From contig NC_016131.3 in the NCBI RefSeq assembly GCF_000005505.3, forward strand, positions 4,795,501-4,859,500: DNA of 64,000 nt, in the 5' to 3' direction. A program made the translations under genes and the position numbers. Source of the DNA: Brachypodium distachyon. Taxonomy: Eukaryota > Streptophyta > Magnoliopsida > Poales > Poaceae. The number at the start of each line of letters is the position of its first letter. Within the stretch, counting starts at the first letter, position 1. Under the pieces are notes generated by a model, which saw only the letters and a list, made by a program, of their open reading frames with translations, was not told where the DNA came from and searched no databases. This document shows positions 12,010 to 23,730 of the stretch, one piece after another.

Positions 12010-13079
12010 GTTCAGTTTCGAATTAATAAAACTGTGCAATCTAAACCTGGCCGGCTGTGTGGTACTGCTCACAATAAGATCTGTGTGTTTTGATTTTAGT
12101 TTCTTGCAGCCGAGTGGATTGAATTTCCGAGCATGACGGAGCTTTGTTTAGCTTTGGGTTTTGGCAGCTCTAATAAGCCCGTCTTCGGTTTTGCCGTGTC
12201 TTATGGCGAGTACCATAGTGCTGATCGATTTCATGATTAAAATAACGGAAAACTCTGACCGGGCTGCCCCACCTGTCTCACTGTCTGGCGCCAGCTGTCT
12301 CTTGCCTTCGTCCCCCTTTCGCTTCCCGCAAAGGAAGAGCAGCTGTGCGTTGTTCGACGCTGAACCCTAGAACCCATCCCCGACTAGCCGGCGGCATCGG
12401 GTGCATACGGGATCTGGGCGGGGGACACCCCCTCCTCCTCCTGACGGGACATGGCCACCAGCTCCTCCACCACCTCATCCTTGCGCTGTGGCGGGAGGAC
12501 ATGGCCAACTCCACCAGTTCCTCCTCGCTCTTCGGCTTCTCCACCGCCTTCTCCGGCCAGGTCCTCACTCCCAGGGAATCTGGGTTCTCTCGGGCCAGAC
12601 CTCCTTTTTTATGTTCCAACGCTCGGCTGTTTCCTTTCCTTGATTCCTTCGATTTGGCGCGGAATCTGCGGCGTATTGCGCTGGGACGCTGCTAGTACAT
12701 GTAGAATGTGCAGACTTATATGAGCGTTGTATGGTGGTACCTATAAACGACAAGGCAAGACGAGGCGATCGAGAATGAGGGAGAACCGGAAGAAGGGGTA
12801 GTCTTATATGAGCGTTGGATGGTGGTACGTTGCAGAGAGTTCACATGAAGACTATATGAGATCACTGAGCAGGCTGTGTCATTATTGGTGTGACCTAACA
12901 TTGTAGGGGAGTAATAATCTAAGTACTTCACAGGGTTGCGACTGCTACTCCTTAGGAACGATCGAATAAAGCAGAATTTCTCTCAGCTTAATTAGTTAGC
13001 CATCCATATGCACACACTCTTTTTTTCAAGGTGTCACGGTACGTTCAAACCCAAAGATGGATCAAAAGAGATTTCAGTT
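12010..13079. other. Intergenic with a GC-rich, Ser/Pro-coding patch
   Basis: At 12278-12720 several overlapping frames are rich in Ser and Pro (one begins MANSTSSSSLFGF). This could be the 5' end of a captured gene, but there is no splice-consistent continuation, so no gene is called. A short segment at 12770-12796 faintly resembles the P-loop core described downstream. Confidence 0.35.
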
Positions 13080-13543
13080 GTTGTCGTTGCTGGTAGCTGC
13101 ATATATGTGGACTATGAGACCGTAAGGTGTGTACTCTAGATCGATCAACGAAATGTCCAATTGATAAAATCGAATAAGAAAATTTAGAACATGCATGAGG
13201 CCATGAGGGTACGTAAGTGGGTCAGCTAATCGATTGTAAAGAGTGTAGGTTTAATTGCATGCATGTGAGAGATGGGAGCTGGAGCTTAATTGGAGGTACC
13301 CTGAAAAGTGAGCTAGCTTTAATTTCTCCCAGCCTCCCAGGTGCTATATATACACGCAGCTAGCTAGCTCAGCTGATATCCCTGTATGTTCCTCCTCGTG
13401 GCTAGTTGCAAACTTGCAATAGCGCATTGGAGCTAGGAGTTGCATTTTCCTCCGATACAGTAACTGGTTGTAGAATGATGAAGCAGAGGCAGTGCGTGGA
13501 TGTTTAATAGAGTCACAGACTGATTGCTTGCATCGACGTCGTC

Positions 13544-13600
13544 GGAATGAGGGGCACTGGGAAGCATGTGAACCGCGTGTACGCAATCAGAGTCCGGATC
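13544..13600 (+). pseudogene. P-loop relic, unit 1
   Basis: The core translates as IDVVGMRGTGKHVNRVYA, close to an NB-ARC kinase-1 segment but with His in place of Thr/Ser after the lysine. It is preceded by a unit upstream part at 13080-13540. Confidence 0.55.
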
Positions 13601-14227
13601 GTCCAACGCCATCGTACGTCGTCCTTTGCTGGAGTTACCGCTCGGGAATCTGGTCGCCCATGTATCGTCGGCGCGTAGTCAAAGGGCCCCTTAATGGCTT
13701 AATTTCGATGTGGTGATGGGCTCCCTCATCTCGGAGCACGCAACTGGGCTGTGGGCGGACGGCGGCTCAGTTTTGGGACTGGTTGGTCTGCCAATCGCGG
13801 GCCACGCCGAGGATAAATCTATGATGGTGGTCTTGTTAAGTCTGGCTCGAACGCCCCAGAAGTGGAGGTCAGCTAGGCTAGTTTGGATGGCCCTGTTTCC
13901 GTCGATGATTTGGAATTTGGCTAATCGGGTGGGGGAAATTTCTGGGGTATTTGGCCGTCCGCTAATTTGGAGTTCGCTAACAAAATCACTTGCCTTCTAC
14001 AACCAGGCACATCTGGTCCTGCTGCTAGTGTCTTGTATGCAAGGGAGCTAGCTAGTTCGGTTCGCAAGAGCAACCTCCGTCCTCAGGTGCCCATCATCGA
14101 AGTTTCAGTCCTCTAATTTGCCTTGACTGTATTCCTATTGTTCTTCATAATTTCCCTAGCATGCTGAATATGTGTAGAGGCTGCGGACTCTGAGACCGTA
14201 AGATGTACTGCAGATCAACAAAATGTA

Positions 14228-14339
14228 TTCCCTTCATCCTATATTAAGTGACTTTTATTACATCTATGTAGACGCTTTTTAGATCCAGACACATCCATAT
14301 TTTGACAAATTTGAGTCACTTAATATGGGACCGAGGAAG
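14228..14339. mobile_element. Stowaway-type MITE
   Basis: The ends TTCCCTTCATCC and GGACCGAGGAAG(T) are inverted, inner arms ATATTAAGTGAC and GTCACTTAATAT pair well, and TA flanks both sides (14226-14227, 14340-14341). It interrupts the second copy of the array upstream part; the first copy (13110-13180) is uninterrupted. Confidence 0.85.
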
Positions 14340-14733
14340 TAGAATTGAATGAGCAGATAATTTAGAACATGCATGAGGTAGGTGGGTCTACCAAAGTACC
14401 AATCGATTTAGAACATGCATGGGCAACAGGGCAAGTGTGCTCCTCGCAGGGTGCTGGAGCTCCCAGGTGCTATACATACATGCACCACCAGCAAGAGTAC
14501 TCTTTAATTAAGTTTCTGCACACGACCTGCTTCATCCTTCCTCACCCATGCATGCATGTTTACTTATTACACGGCTTTATATACCCATATGCATCCAGCA
14601 TACACGAACTGGCACTAGCAGCAGCTAGGCATAGAGATATATAGACAGTCATGTATTAATATTTCACAGAGCATAAACCGATTACCAGTGATATAATGTT
14701 CCTCCTCATGGCTGATTACCATTCGGATCTCTG

Positions 14734-17700
14734 AAAGGACGGAGCCAGAAATTTGGGATGAGGGGGGCGAGAAAAAGTAAAGCCGGCGAGATGAACTCCA
14801 TAAAAGACATATAGTCTTGATATCCAATATATATAGGCATATCATATCAAATAGAGTCAGATCTAAGTAGTCAAAATAAAAATGCAAATTACATTTCTAC
14901 TAATTTAAAGTTGGCTCTACGACCACGAAGACCGCCACAAAGATCAAAGGCATCAATGATTTTGTCGGAACTGAACTTTGTTGCTAGTTCCTTCTCGATG
15001 TAGACTATCATGCAATGGCGGAGATAATCGCCACCCAATTTAGCTCGGAGACGTGTCTTAACAAGTCTCATAGCAGAAAATGATCGTTCTGCTGTTGCAG
15101 TAGACACAGGAAGAGTTATCACCAGTCGTAGCAACCTCTCGACCATTTGATAATCAGAAGATTTGCCGGTCTTAATTATTGCTTTTGTCAAATCAGCAAG
15201 TGATTTGCATACTTTGATCTCCGGATGGTTCAATGTATCAAGCTGGAAATGCGGCAGCTCGCACTCTAACCGGTCTCTTTCTTGACTAGAAAAATCTACG
15301 GGGTAGAATTTTTCTACTAGTCTACATACCTTTGACTTGTTGAATGTGTCATGTCGTGGATCCAAACACGAGCAAAGATCCAGAAGCTCGGTTACTTGAG
15401 AACTGAATCGATCATTCAACTCAGTCACTTGTTGATCTATAGCAACATTGAACACATCTACTCTGTAATGATGGAGTACCGTGGTATTGTCCTGCTTGTT
15501 TCGTTTTTGTCTCACATCATTACACCTAAGATTGCAATGATAAAAAAATTAGTAATTATTTAGAAGATAGATCAGTAAGAGACTACATCTATACATTGTA
15601 ATTAATATTGGGAGAGAGGAAAAAGAGACATACTTTTCATCCATGTCCGGTATGATAATCTCATGTTTCACACAAAATGATTTGACCTCTTCTATAAGAT
15701 TGTCCCATCCATCTTCTCTCAATTCAGCAAGTAGCGCTTTTGTGTTAGCAACACAATCCAATGCATTTGCAATATTTTGTGCTGGAGTTTCACACACAAC
15801 ACATCAGTGATCTGCATAATTTTTTCCATGAGGTGTAGAACAAAGACAAATTCAAATGTAATCATGATCCTAAGGGCACCACTAGCTTCTCCTCTAGAAT
15901 TCCTTGTAGCTGACCGATCATTAGCTACACTTCTCAACACTAAAACAGTGGCAGCAAACATTTTTAACAAGCTCTTGATCGACTTGTAGTGGGAACTCCA
16001 CCTTGTGTCTCCAGCCCTTTGTAAGGATCCTATTTGATTTTGGCCTCTTCCCGTGTCAAGCTCTCCCAGTTCAATCTCTCTTGCAATTTCAGCAGCCTGA
16101 TTGTCTAGTAGCTCATCATTACGCTTAGGAGATGCACTAACAGTATTCACAATAAGGTTGGCATGCTGAAAGAAATTGTGGACCTCAGCTGCCTCCCTTG
16201 ACGCAGCAACAAGAGCCAGTTGTAATTGGTGAGCCAAGCAGTGAATATAATATGCATAAGGGCATATATTTTGAATTAAAGCCTTTAGGCCATTCCACTC
16301 ACCACGCATATTTCTTGCGCTGTCGTAGCCTTGCCCTCTAATGTCTTGCACATTCAACCCATTATCAGCTAGGACAGCAACAATGGAGTTCTTGAGAGTC
16401 ATAGCAGTAGTATCACTAACATGAATAAGATCAAGGAAACGCTCCAATATTACTCCTTCTACGTTTACAAACCGAAGAACTACTGCCATCTGCTCTTTTT
16501 TAGACTCATCTCGAGATTTATCAACCATGATAGAAAACTTGCTATTACCCATTTCTTGTTTAATTGAGGCTTGCACTTTTTCAGCAAATATCTTAGCAAT
16601 TTCTTTCTGCACAGTTGGTGCGGTATACTTTGCGTTTCCTGGAGCATTATCTACTACTTCTTGTACTTCCTTATTATAAGAACCCAAAAGCTTGATCATT
16701 TCCTTGAAATTACCTTGATTTACGGAATACTCAGATTCGTCATTGCCTCTAAAAGGGCATGCTTGGAACATTAACCACCTGATACAATCAATAGTGAATA
16801 GTTATTATTATGTTATACACCTGATACGTAATAAGAAAACCTATTTTTTTGAAAGAATTATTGCTTCCCTCATGGCATCGATGGAAGTCTTAAGCCTAAG
16901 TCTTGCATCAGCAACCTGTTTTTTAGCTTACTTTACAAGGACCTTATCAATATGATTCATACTATTTTTCAGAGTTTCATAACATCGAACTGAAAAATTA
17001 TGAGCTGAACTAGGAGTCTTGCCCATATGTTTAAGGAAAGCACATTTTTTCCCTTCATTGACCTTCTTCCACTTATTAAATCCAGTGACTGTGAATGCGT
17101 CCGAACCACATTTCCCAACTGGCTTCTTTGAAAAGAGAAAACAAGGCAGACAGTATGCACTATTTGTATGTGAAGAATACTCCAACCAAGGAAAATTTGT
17201 GAACCAATCACTATTGAATCGCCGACGGTTTGCACCTGTTTTGATATATTCATACTTATCCAATTTCGGTTGATAGGGACCCTTAGATATATAAAACCGC
17301 CGAGCATCATCTTGCTTGTCTGCTTGAATTTGCCAAATCTGAACACGCCTTCCAGGGTCTCGATCATATTCAGTGGTTACAATTATATCCTCTGCGCTGA
17401 CTTCTGATGGTTCAGGAATATCATTGGTTGCAGTGCTAGTAAGATTGTGATTAGGATTTTCTGGTTCTTCACTAAGCTGCACATCCTCGTGCTCTTCATG
17501 TGGCTGAGCATCCCCAGGTTGAGAAGTCTGAGAACTTGAAGCAATTGGAGAGAAAAAGTTCTGAATAGGAGGTTGATCGCTTCTCTTCCTCTTCATGTCT
17601 ACACAAGTATCAGTTGAACAACAAAATAAATTTGTTAATCTGAACACAATCCTGAACACAATCCTGCAATTCCTATGGTCTATGAACAACAAAGTAAATT

Positions 17701-18129
17701 TATTAATCTGAGTAGAAGTAGATTAACCTGCTGCTGCTGCCTTCTTGATTGGGGATCGAAATTAGATTGGGGATTGCTCTCTTCACGCAGCCTGCTTCCT
17801 CGCGCGGCTATCCTGCTGCTGGCTGCTCCAGAGATTAGGGATTTGGGAATTGGGTTGTCGTCGCATTGCCTTCTGCATGCGCCAGGACTCGGGCGAAGTG
17901 GCCAGGCGGGCGTCCCTTCGAGTCGCTCGATCGACCAGTCGAGGAATCAGGAACGCCAAGCAGGCCTGGTCGCTTCGTGGGCTGGTGGGCTGGTGGGCAG
18001 TCAGGCAGTGGGCTTGGGGGGCGCGAAATTAGTGGCCCATCTGGAAAACCAGGCGAATTACTACTACCGTTTAGCGTATCGAGCCGATCGTTTGCCCCCC
18101 CCCCCCCCCCCCCCCCCTCTGTGTGCCTG
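14734..18129 (-). mobile_element. hAT transposon, ZMYM1-like, with 8-bp target duplication
   Basis: The same 8-bp word GATCTCTG lies at 14726-14733 and 18130-18137, the length expected for hAT elements. The left end reads AAGGACGGAGCCAG, a weak match to the CAGGGGCGGAGCCAGG-type ends of grass hAT elements; the right end is more degenerate and abuts a C23 run (18095-18117). Inside is a transposase gene on the minus strand. The element sits between an array upstream part (14160-14725) and the P-loop core at 18169, so it split one array unit. Confidence 0.85.
14889..17596 (-). pseudogene. hAT transposase, TTF-type zinc finger / DUF4371 / hATC, inactivated
   Basis: Start at MKRKRSDQPPIQNFFS (17596). 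The first exon has a TTF-type zinc-finger region (FPWLEYSSHTNSAYCLPC, then LFSKKPVG). It is interrupted by an in-frame TAA at 16928-16930, after which the same frame continues as AKKQVADARLRLK. After an intron, the DUF4371 region follows (16771-15719) with FSIMVDKSRDES, VQDIRGQGYDSARNMRG and YYIHCLAHQLQLAL. A one-base shift near 15790 leads to 15797-15640, and a last exon (15515-14889) holds the hAT dimerisation region: LPVSTATAERSFSAMRLVKT. ZMYM1-like transposases of this type are common in plants. One stop and one frameshift are the only obvious lesions, so inactivation is recent. Confidence 0.9.
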
Positions 18130-18168
18130 GATCTCTGTAGAACTAGCTAGCTAGCTTGGAACTTTCTG

Positions 18169-18360
18169 GGAATGAGAGGCACCAGGAAGCATGTGAATTC
18201 GAACTTTCAAATTGACCGCGAGAGCCTGCAGCTACGTGCATATTGGCGGAGCCGAGGGAAAGTGTTCTTCTGCAAAATCCCGGGTAACGCAAGCGGCACG
18301 TTGCTGCGGCTGGGTTGTTTCTGCACTAACGGACGGACTAGATTCTGGCAGGTGTGAAGA
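18169..18360 (+). pseudogene. P-loop relic, unit 2
   Basis: Core FLGMRGTRKHVNSN with the second P-loop glycine replaced by Arg. The same frame continues to 18357 with GKVFFCKIPG, a segment whose DNA recurs near 24062 in the paralogous unit. Confidence 0.5.
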
Positions 18361-18626
18361 AAACATCACGACTCACGAGCACGGCCGCGGTTCGAATTGG
18401 AGAAAGAAAAATAATTGTTGGCTCCTAACTTCAGCTGCTTTTTTAGCATGAAAAGACTGTATCATTCTCTTTTAAGTTTCAAAATTTTCAAAAAAATATT
18501 CGGACGTGTATATGTTGGAATGAACTAGCCATACTTTGTGGAAAAACGTTTCCCTTTTGTACCTTGCATGAAAAAACATCTAGGCAATTTGTAGAAAAAT
18601 GTTCGAAAAGGTTCCATATGACAGTG

Positions 18627-18830
18627 CCTAGTTTTAGGAACCGGACGGACCGCGGTTCGACCGGAAAAAAACAGAACAAAAAAAACCGGAACTGACGCCT
18701 CTGCCGGTCAGTTAAGAAGAATGGACCGGACAGCCAACTGAACCGGGAAAATTCCGGTTGAACCGGCAGTTTTGCATGGAACCAGGGAAAACCGGGCTAA
18801 CCGGTCCGGCCGCTGCAGGCGTAGAAATTG
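18627..18830. mobile_element. Partial relative of the hAT-type element at 21027-21705
   Basis: Begins with CCTAGTTTTAGGAACCGGA and continues with CCGGTT-rich sequence like that of the complete element at 21027-21705. No right-hand terminal repeat was found, so it is truncated. Confidence 0.5.
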
Positions 18831-18923
18831 CGAACTCAGTAAAATATATGGCCCCATGCAGTATCGAACTCGGGACCTGCTGTCTTCATCATTCAATTCT
18901 CATGTCCTACTGATAGCGAACTA

Positions 18924-19030
18924 GTCCCTCCTATTAAGTGATTTTCTATTACATGTATTTAAACACTTTTTAGTCATAGATATATTTATATTTGGACGAA
19001 TTTTAGTAACTTAATATGGGATGGAGGAAG
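18924..19030. mobile_element. Stowaway-type MITE
   Basis: The ends TCCCTCCTATTAAGTGA and an inverted GGATGGAGGAAG pair, and TA lies at 18922-18923 and 19031-19032. Inner arms pair as TATTAAGTGA with AGTAACTTAATA. Confidence 0.8.
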
Positions 19031-19199
19031 TACTTTTATCGGTTCATCGGTTACGTGGAAATGTAGAATTAGAGTACTAATGAAAAATACTCCGATAGAA
19101 CTATCGTGCAGAACTTATACGGGAAAAAGGACAATATGCATACTTGAAGTCCGCTTAAAGTAAAAATGGTCTCACCTATCTAAAAACACTACGCATGTA

Positions 19200-19312
19200 C
19201 TCCCTCTGATCCTAAATTCTTGACTTAAATTTGTTCAAATATGAATGTATCTATTCTTAAAAAGCGTCTAGATACATGTTATATTTCGACAACAATTTAG
19301 GATCGGAAGGAG
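19200..19312. mobile_element. Stowaway-type MITE
   Basis: The left end CTCCCTCTGATCCTAAATT and the right end ATTTAGGATCGGAAGGAG are inverted copies, with TA at 19198-19199 and 19313-19314. Confidence 0.85.
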
Positions 19313-19595
19313 TACTAATTAAGTAAACATACTCTAATCTCTCCCAAAGGAAAATACACACACATGCTACTCTGATGGCCAACATATTTCACACCTACCA
19401 AGTACCAACCCATGCATCACTTGAATGTTCGCATATCCTACTCCATACATCCGCGTCTATTTATATCATCTCCTACTCTGTATATCTTAAGAGACCTGTT
19501 GTGCATCTCCCGTTGTGTCCTCGGACACTTCAGATTCCCTCAATCAAGAGCATTCGAACCGTTGCATCTTATATTTTCCCATTGATCTCCGTATC

Positions 19596-19690
19596 GAAAT
19601 GAGCGGCACCGGGAAGCATTTTGTGACGATTGCAGCGTCTGGTACCTGCCCTCAACACGTTAAAGCAGTTAGCATGGCAATGAATTGACT
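19596..19690 (+). pseudogene. P-loop relic, unit 3
   Basis: Core EMSGTGKHFVTIA. The surrounding 200 bases match unit 7 (25543) closely, so these two cores belong to the most recent duplication in the array. Confidence 0.5.
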
Positions 19691-20349
19691 GAACACGTGC
19701 GGTGGTTTTTTCAGCGGTACACGAACTTGCATGTTGGAAGTGATACAGATGGTGAACCGCAGATGAGGAAGCCTGCATATGGCCTAATGGCCAGTAGATT
19801 TTTTGCGAGTACATATGGCCAGTACTTAATTGACCAGCACATAACTTGGCCTCTTTCCACTGAGGCGAAAACGTTTATCCATGAGGAGAAAACGTGGCGA
19901 GCTTGTACAACTGTATGCACGTCCGATATATGTCAGCAACCCTTCTATTTCTGTTGTACGGGTGGGCTCGATGATGGGCTGCAACCCTTGGGCTTGGGCC
20001 TGCTTACACCACATGAGGCAGCCACGGAAGAGATTGGCTTGGATCGGAAGGCTTCGGCCTGCTTCAGAATTGATGCCCTTGCTTCTCGCTTCCCCAGTTC
20101 TTCGCTAGCTCCTTCCATCTCCTAATCCCCATCCAGTGTAATGGAGAATTGAGTGTAATGGATGTATTACATGCTGGGTGTTTACATCCGAGCTAATTCT
20201 AGGCCTAGAGATGATTCATACACAAGGCCGGGTTTCTTGCGAACAATTGTTGAAGGTGGTCATGTGAAAACGCCACAACACCATGTACAAAAAGATTGTA
20301 CTAACAACTTTACTTTAAAATTTGTCAGATCTGTTTTTAGAAGAAAAAA

Positions 20350-20880
20350 AATATAGCTTGGCTGATGTAGGTAAGTAGGATACCCGCTGAATAACATTCC
20401 TACCTGAAGAGCATAAGACTTCTGGTATAATATGACTCGATCGGTTCTAAATATAAATAACAGATCCCCGAGGAGAGGAAAAATAAATATGAGTACGACT
20501 GTCTCACATCTAAGTCGTAATTGCGTTATGACTCCGTAGCTAGACTCAATATAAAGAGGCCGGTAAATTAATCAACATGTATAGTATTCCCTGCATTATC
20601 ATCTCTGTAGTTTTTTCGTTGCTTTTCAACATGCATCGACGATATATACTGGTTAATAAGCTAGAGAAAACTTGGGTGTGTATCATCCTTGCAGAAGAGC
20701 ATGTGCATCCACTAAATTTTCCTCCCATGCACCCGACTCCCTTTTCTTATCACCTGCCTGCCTACACTGCTAGGTTGAGCTCTTGATTGCTAGAGCTAGA
20801 TGATGAAGTTGTGCTTATCAGGAGTTTGGTGCGATGGATATCTCCCTGCTTTGGAATGAGGGGCATTGGGAAAACAAGAC
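20350..20880 (+). repeat. Array unit paired with 28155-28795
   Basis: Shared blocks include GGCTGATGTAGGTAAG versus GACTGATGTGGGTAAG, the pair around TATAATATGACTCGAT, and AAGCTAGAGAAAACTTGGGTG. Both end in a P-loop core. Confidence 0.7.
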
Positions 20881-20969
20881 TGGAGTGTGTATACATGTTC
20901 CTGACGGTTTTTCGACTTTTCCTGACGGTTTCGAGCCGTCAGCCATTTGCTGTTTTGGGGCAGTGGTAA
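20853..20969 (+). pseudogene. P-loop relic, unit 4, intact Walker A
   Basis: The core reads CFGMRGIGKTRLECVYMF, a complete GxxxxGKT motif followed by a VY pair at the spacing seen in NB-ARC proteins. The frame is open from 20787 to 20969 (60 codons) and then ends. Confidence 0.6.
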
Positions 20970-21026
20970 TCGGCTGACCATTTCTGACTGTAGCAGTCGT
21001 TTCGATAGGCTGCTGCAGGTTTGGGT

Positions 21027-21705
21027 CCTAGTTTTGAAAACCGGATCGGTGACCGAACCGACGAGGCTCTCGGTTCAGGTTTGGTTTTTAACATATAAAA
21101 TATTATATTTTTAACCATATCGCAACACCTTCGACCAAATCCAACCAAATCGATAAGCAGCAGCAACTCTGAAGTTCAAGAACAGAGAAGGAGCAGCAGC
21201 AAATCAGCGTCTCTGTTGGCATCGGGCGTCAGCGGGAGGCGATGGTGGCGCAGGCGGCGGGGCAGTGCCGAAGGCGGGTGGTAGGGCGGCTCTGATTGGG
21301 GCAGTGGGGCGACGGAGCGGCGTGGTCGGCGAGGGTGGCATGGCGGCGTCGGAGGCGGCTCTGGTTCGAGCGTCGGCTCGGTGGCGGCGGTACGAGAGCA
21401 AATCGTGGGGGAGAGTAGACTGAGGAGCAAAACCTAAACCTAGAGATTAATCAAAATACCGTATCTACCCCTGCACTATTAGAACGAAAATAAATCAAAC
21501 AGGGGGTATTTTTGGAAGGGGAACTGAACCGGACGGTTCGAATCAAACCGTCTGGCTCGCCAGTTTTCATCAAAACCTCCCGGTTTACCTGATTTTTTCT
21601 GGTCCGCTGGCCCGTCCGGTCTAGTGCGCTAAACAGACCGCACTCCGGTTCCGTTTTTTTCCGGTCGGACAGCCGGTCCGGTCCGGTACGGTTTTCAAAA
21701 CTAGG
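21027..21705. mobile_element. Non-autonomous hAT-type element, 679 bp, with 8-bp target duplication
   Basis: Perfect 16-bp inverted ends, CCTAGTTTTGAAAACC and GGTTTTCAAAACTAGG, flanked by the direct repeat GTTTGGGT at 21019-21026 and 21706-21713. The interior is GC-rich with many CCGGT words and encodes no transposase. Eight-base duplication places it with hAT elements. Frames inside it are low-complexity Pro/Arg. Confidence 0.9.
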
Positions 21706-21713
21706 GTTTGGGT

Positions 21714-22740
21714 ACATTGCCGGTTCGTGTCGGCTGACACTTTCTCCCAGTAGCAGTTTGAGTCGTGACCGCATGATGTTCAATGAGCTTGGAAAATAAA
21801 GCTTCGTCGGAACAAAATTTCGTGTAAAGGTCTCAGTCTCGTAGTCTGGCAAGCTTGCAGCGCTGTCTGCTCTTATATGCGAAAAGAAAAGTAAGAGCAA
21901 GAAGCATTAGCATATTGAATAAAACTAACCAGAACTCGAAATGAAGTAAGAGGGGGCCGAAGTTAAAGTTTTTATACATGTCGTTGAATAGCATCAGATT
22001 CTTGATGCAGAGGAGGAACGCCTGGTCATCTACGCCTACAAGGCATCGCTGAAAACGAGCGCCGAGACCCGAGAAGGCCGCCCGCTAGGTGGAATTCGAA
22101 GCTGAGGAGCTCGTGGCGGGGCTTTGGAGCTGAGAAGGAGCATCAGAGGACGACGGGGCAGTGGCGCACAGAGGCGCAGCTCCAGACGCTCCTCCCGCTC
22201 TCCAACGAGGAGGCTGATTGAGCCTCTTCAAAAGACATGTCCTCAAGCCATTTAGCACGAAGTATTATGATTGCCATACGGTTTGCAAATCCAATGGCGA
22301 GAATTCGGAATCCGGATGGATGGCTTAGTACTAGTTATTTTATATGTAGTAATTTCAACTTAAATGTATTATTTTGAATTATGAATAAAAATTATGAGGT
22401 TTTTAAATTAAAATCGGTCGCCGTGTTGGCCGCACCCTGCGACCCAAACAGACATAGGATGGATAGGGCCTCTCCAGTCGGCCCGCTGAAGTCGCCCTTA
22501 GCTCGCACAAGTCCTGCTCACTTGCCTTTTTTTTTTACCTACGCTCTTAAATACCTCGCCTACCATGCAGGACTCTTGCGTATTCCGTGCAGGTATATAC
22601 ATACACCGGCCTTTTTCTCACTCTTTTCCTCGCATGCAACACACACAAGTTTGATCCTCTTGGCAGGAGCGCACACGCACAACAATATTTGACGTAATAG
22701 ATGGCCACATCGGGATGGAGAAGCCCAGTTCCTTAATAAC
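21714..22740. other. Array spacer with a GC-rich unrecognised fragment
   Basis: A patch at about 22000-22215 is GC-rich and gene-like (it can encode AEEERLVIYAYKASL) but has no open continuation. The rest is spacer between P-loop cores. Nothing else is supported. Confidence 0.4.
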
Positions 22741-22758
22741 TAATTTACTTCATCGATC

Positions 22759-22800
22759 GGAATGAGCGGCATCAGGAAGCGGCTAAAGGGTTGAAGAGGA
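22759..22800 (+). pseudogene. P-loop relic, unit 5
   Basis: Core SIGMSGIRKRLKG. The third glycine position has changed to Arg and the Thr/Ser position to Arg. Confidence 0.45.
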
Positions 22801-23691
22801 GTTTTGCTGTCCTTATCTTCCGTGACCTATCTGTATTGGTCCATAGGCGTGGTTTCATGGTCCATGAGATCGCTCAGGCTTCAATGGGCTTCTACGATGG
22901 ATCTGGGTCGAGACATTCTCATGGAAATTTGAGACCAGGGCCTACCTGGTGAACCTGCACAACAAGTAATCCACCAGCGGGAGGATGATCGATGGTAGCC
23001 TATCATGAAATCCCTGCCAGGTGTTCATGATCGGCATACTAATTTAGATCGTTTTGCAAGCATTGTTGTTTGTTTTTGTCATGGGTACGGTCTCACCAAG
23101 TTCCGATAGCAAATTTCCTGGCAATACACATCAAACTCGATTTTCTTTTCATTTACTAATATAATGAATAATGAGGCATAGAAGCCTGTAAAAAAATATG
23201 GGAGTACCTTTTTTGGGTGAAAACATGTCCTACTTTTAATCTAGTCGATACTCTTTCTCGCTATTAGGTTCTTCTTCTTCTAATATCTCGGTCCCAAGTT
23301 TGATGCTTGTTTCCATACATGATGTACATGCACATAACACATTTATACAGCAGTTCGTGCATGAATGCAACTTTATAAACGTGCAACGCACTGACCTTCC
23401 ACCAGGAGGCGTACCGTACCGTACAGGACAATAGACTCCCATGACATGAAACAATATTCAATAATACACCATCAAGTCCATCTGCCAACTCCATCGCCGT
23501 GACTCAGTCAGAGTGTTAACAAGTTTTGTTCTGTTCCATCACTCATCGATCCATATATAATACCGCCCTTCCGTTATGTCCATATATGCACAAGGCTCTC
23601 GCTATTATTGGGTTGTCCCGTTTCGGTGTCTTTCGGTTATACCTTTTCATGTACTACTCAATATACCTAGCCATGTCTCTAATTTTGTCAG

Positions 23692-23730
23692 GGAATGAGA
23701 TGCTTCAGGAAGAGACACATGGTGACTTGC
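23692..23730 (+). pseudogene. P-loop relic, unit 6
   Basis: Core GMRCFRKRH, the most decayed of the set. It is placed mainly by its position at the start of the 23692-25640 segmental copy. Confidence 0.4.

Larger units (their letters stand above)
18169..19690 (+). repeat. Segmental copy paired with 23692-25640
   Basis: Several blocks match in the same order: AAAGTGTTCTTCT, TCGGACGTGTATATGTT, ATTAGAGTACTAATGAAAAA, CACACACATGCTACTCTG, and the last 200 bases before and after the core at 19596, which are nearly identical to 25440-25640. This copy has two extra Stowaway elements and part of an hAT-type element. Confidence 0.8.

Noticed and set aside
12770..12796. Possible twelfth P-loop core (GAGAATGAGGG...CCGGAAG)
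   Set aside because: Only partial similarity to the core and no matching unit flank; not counted.
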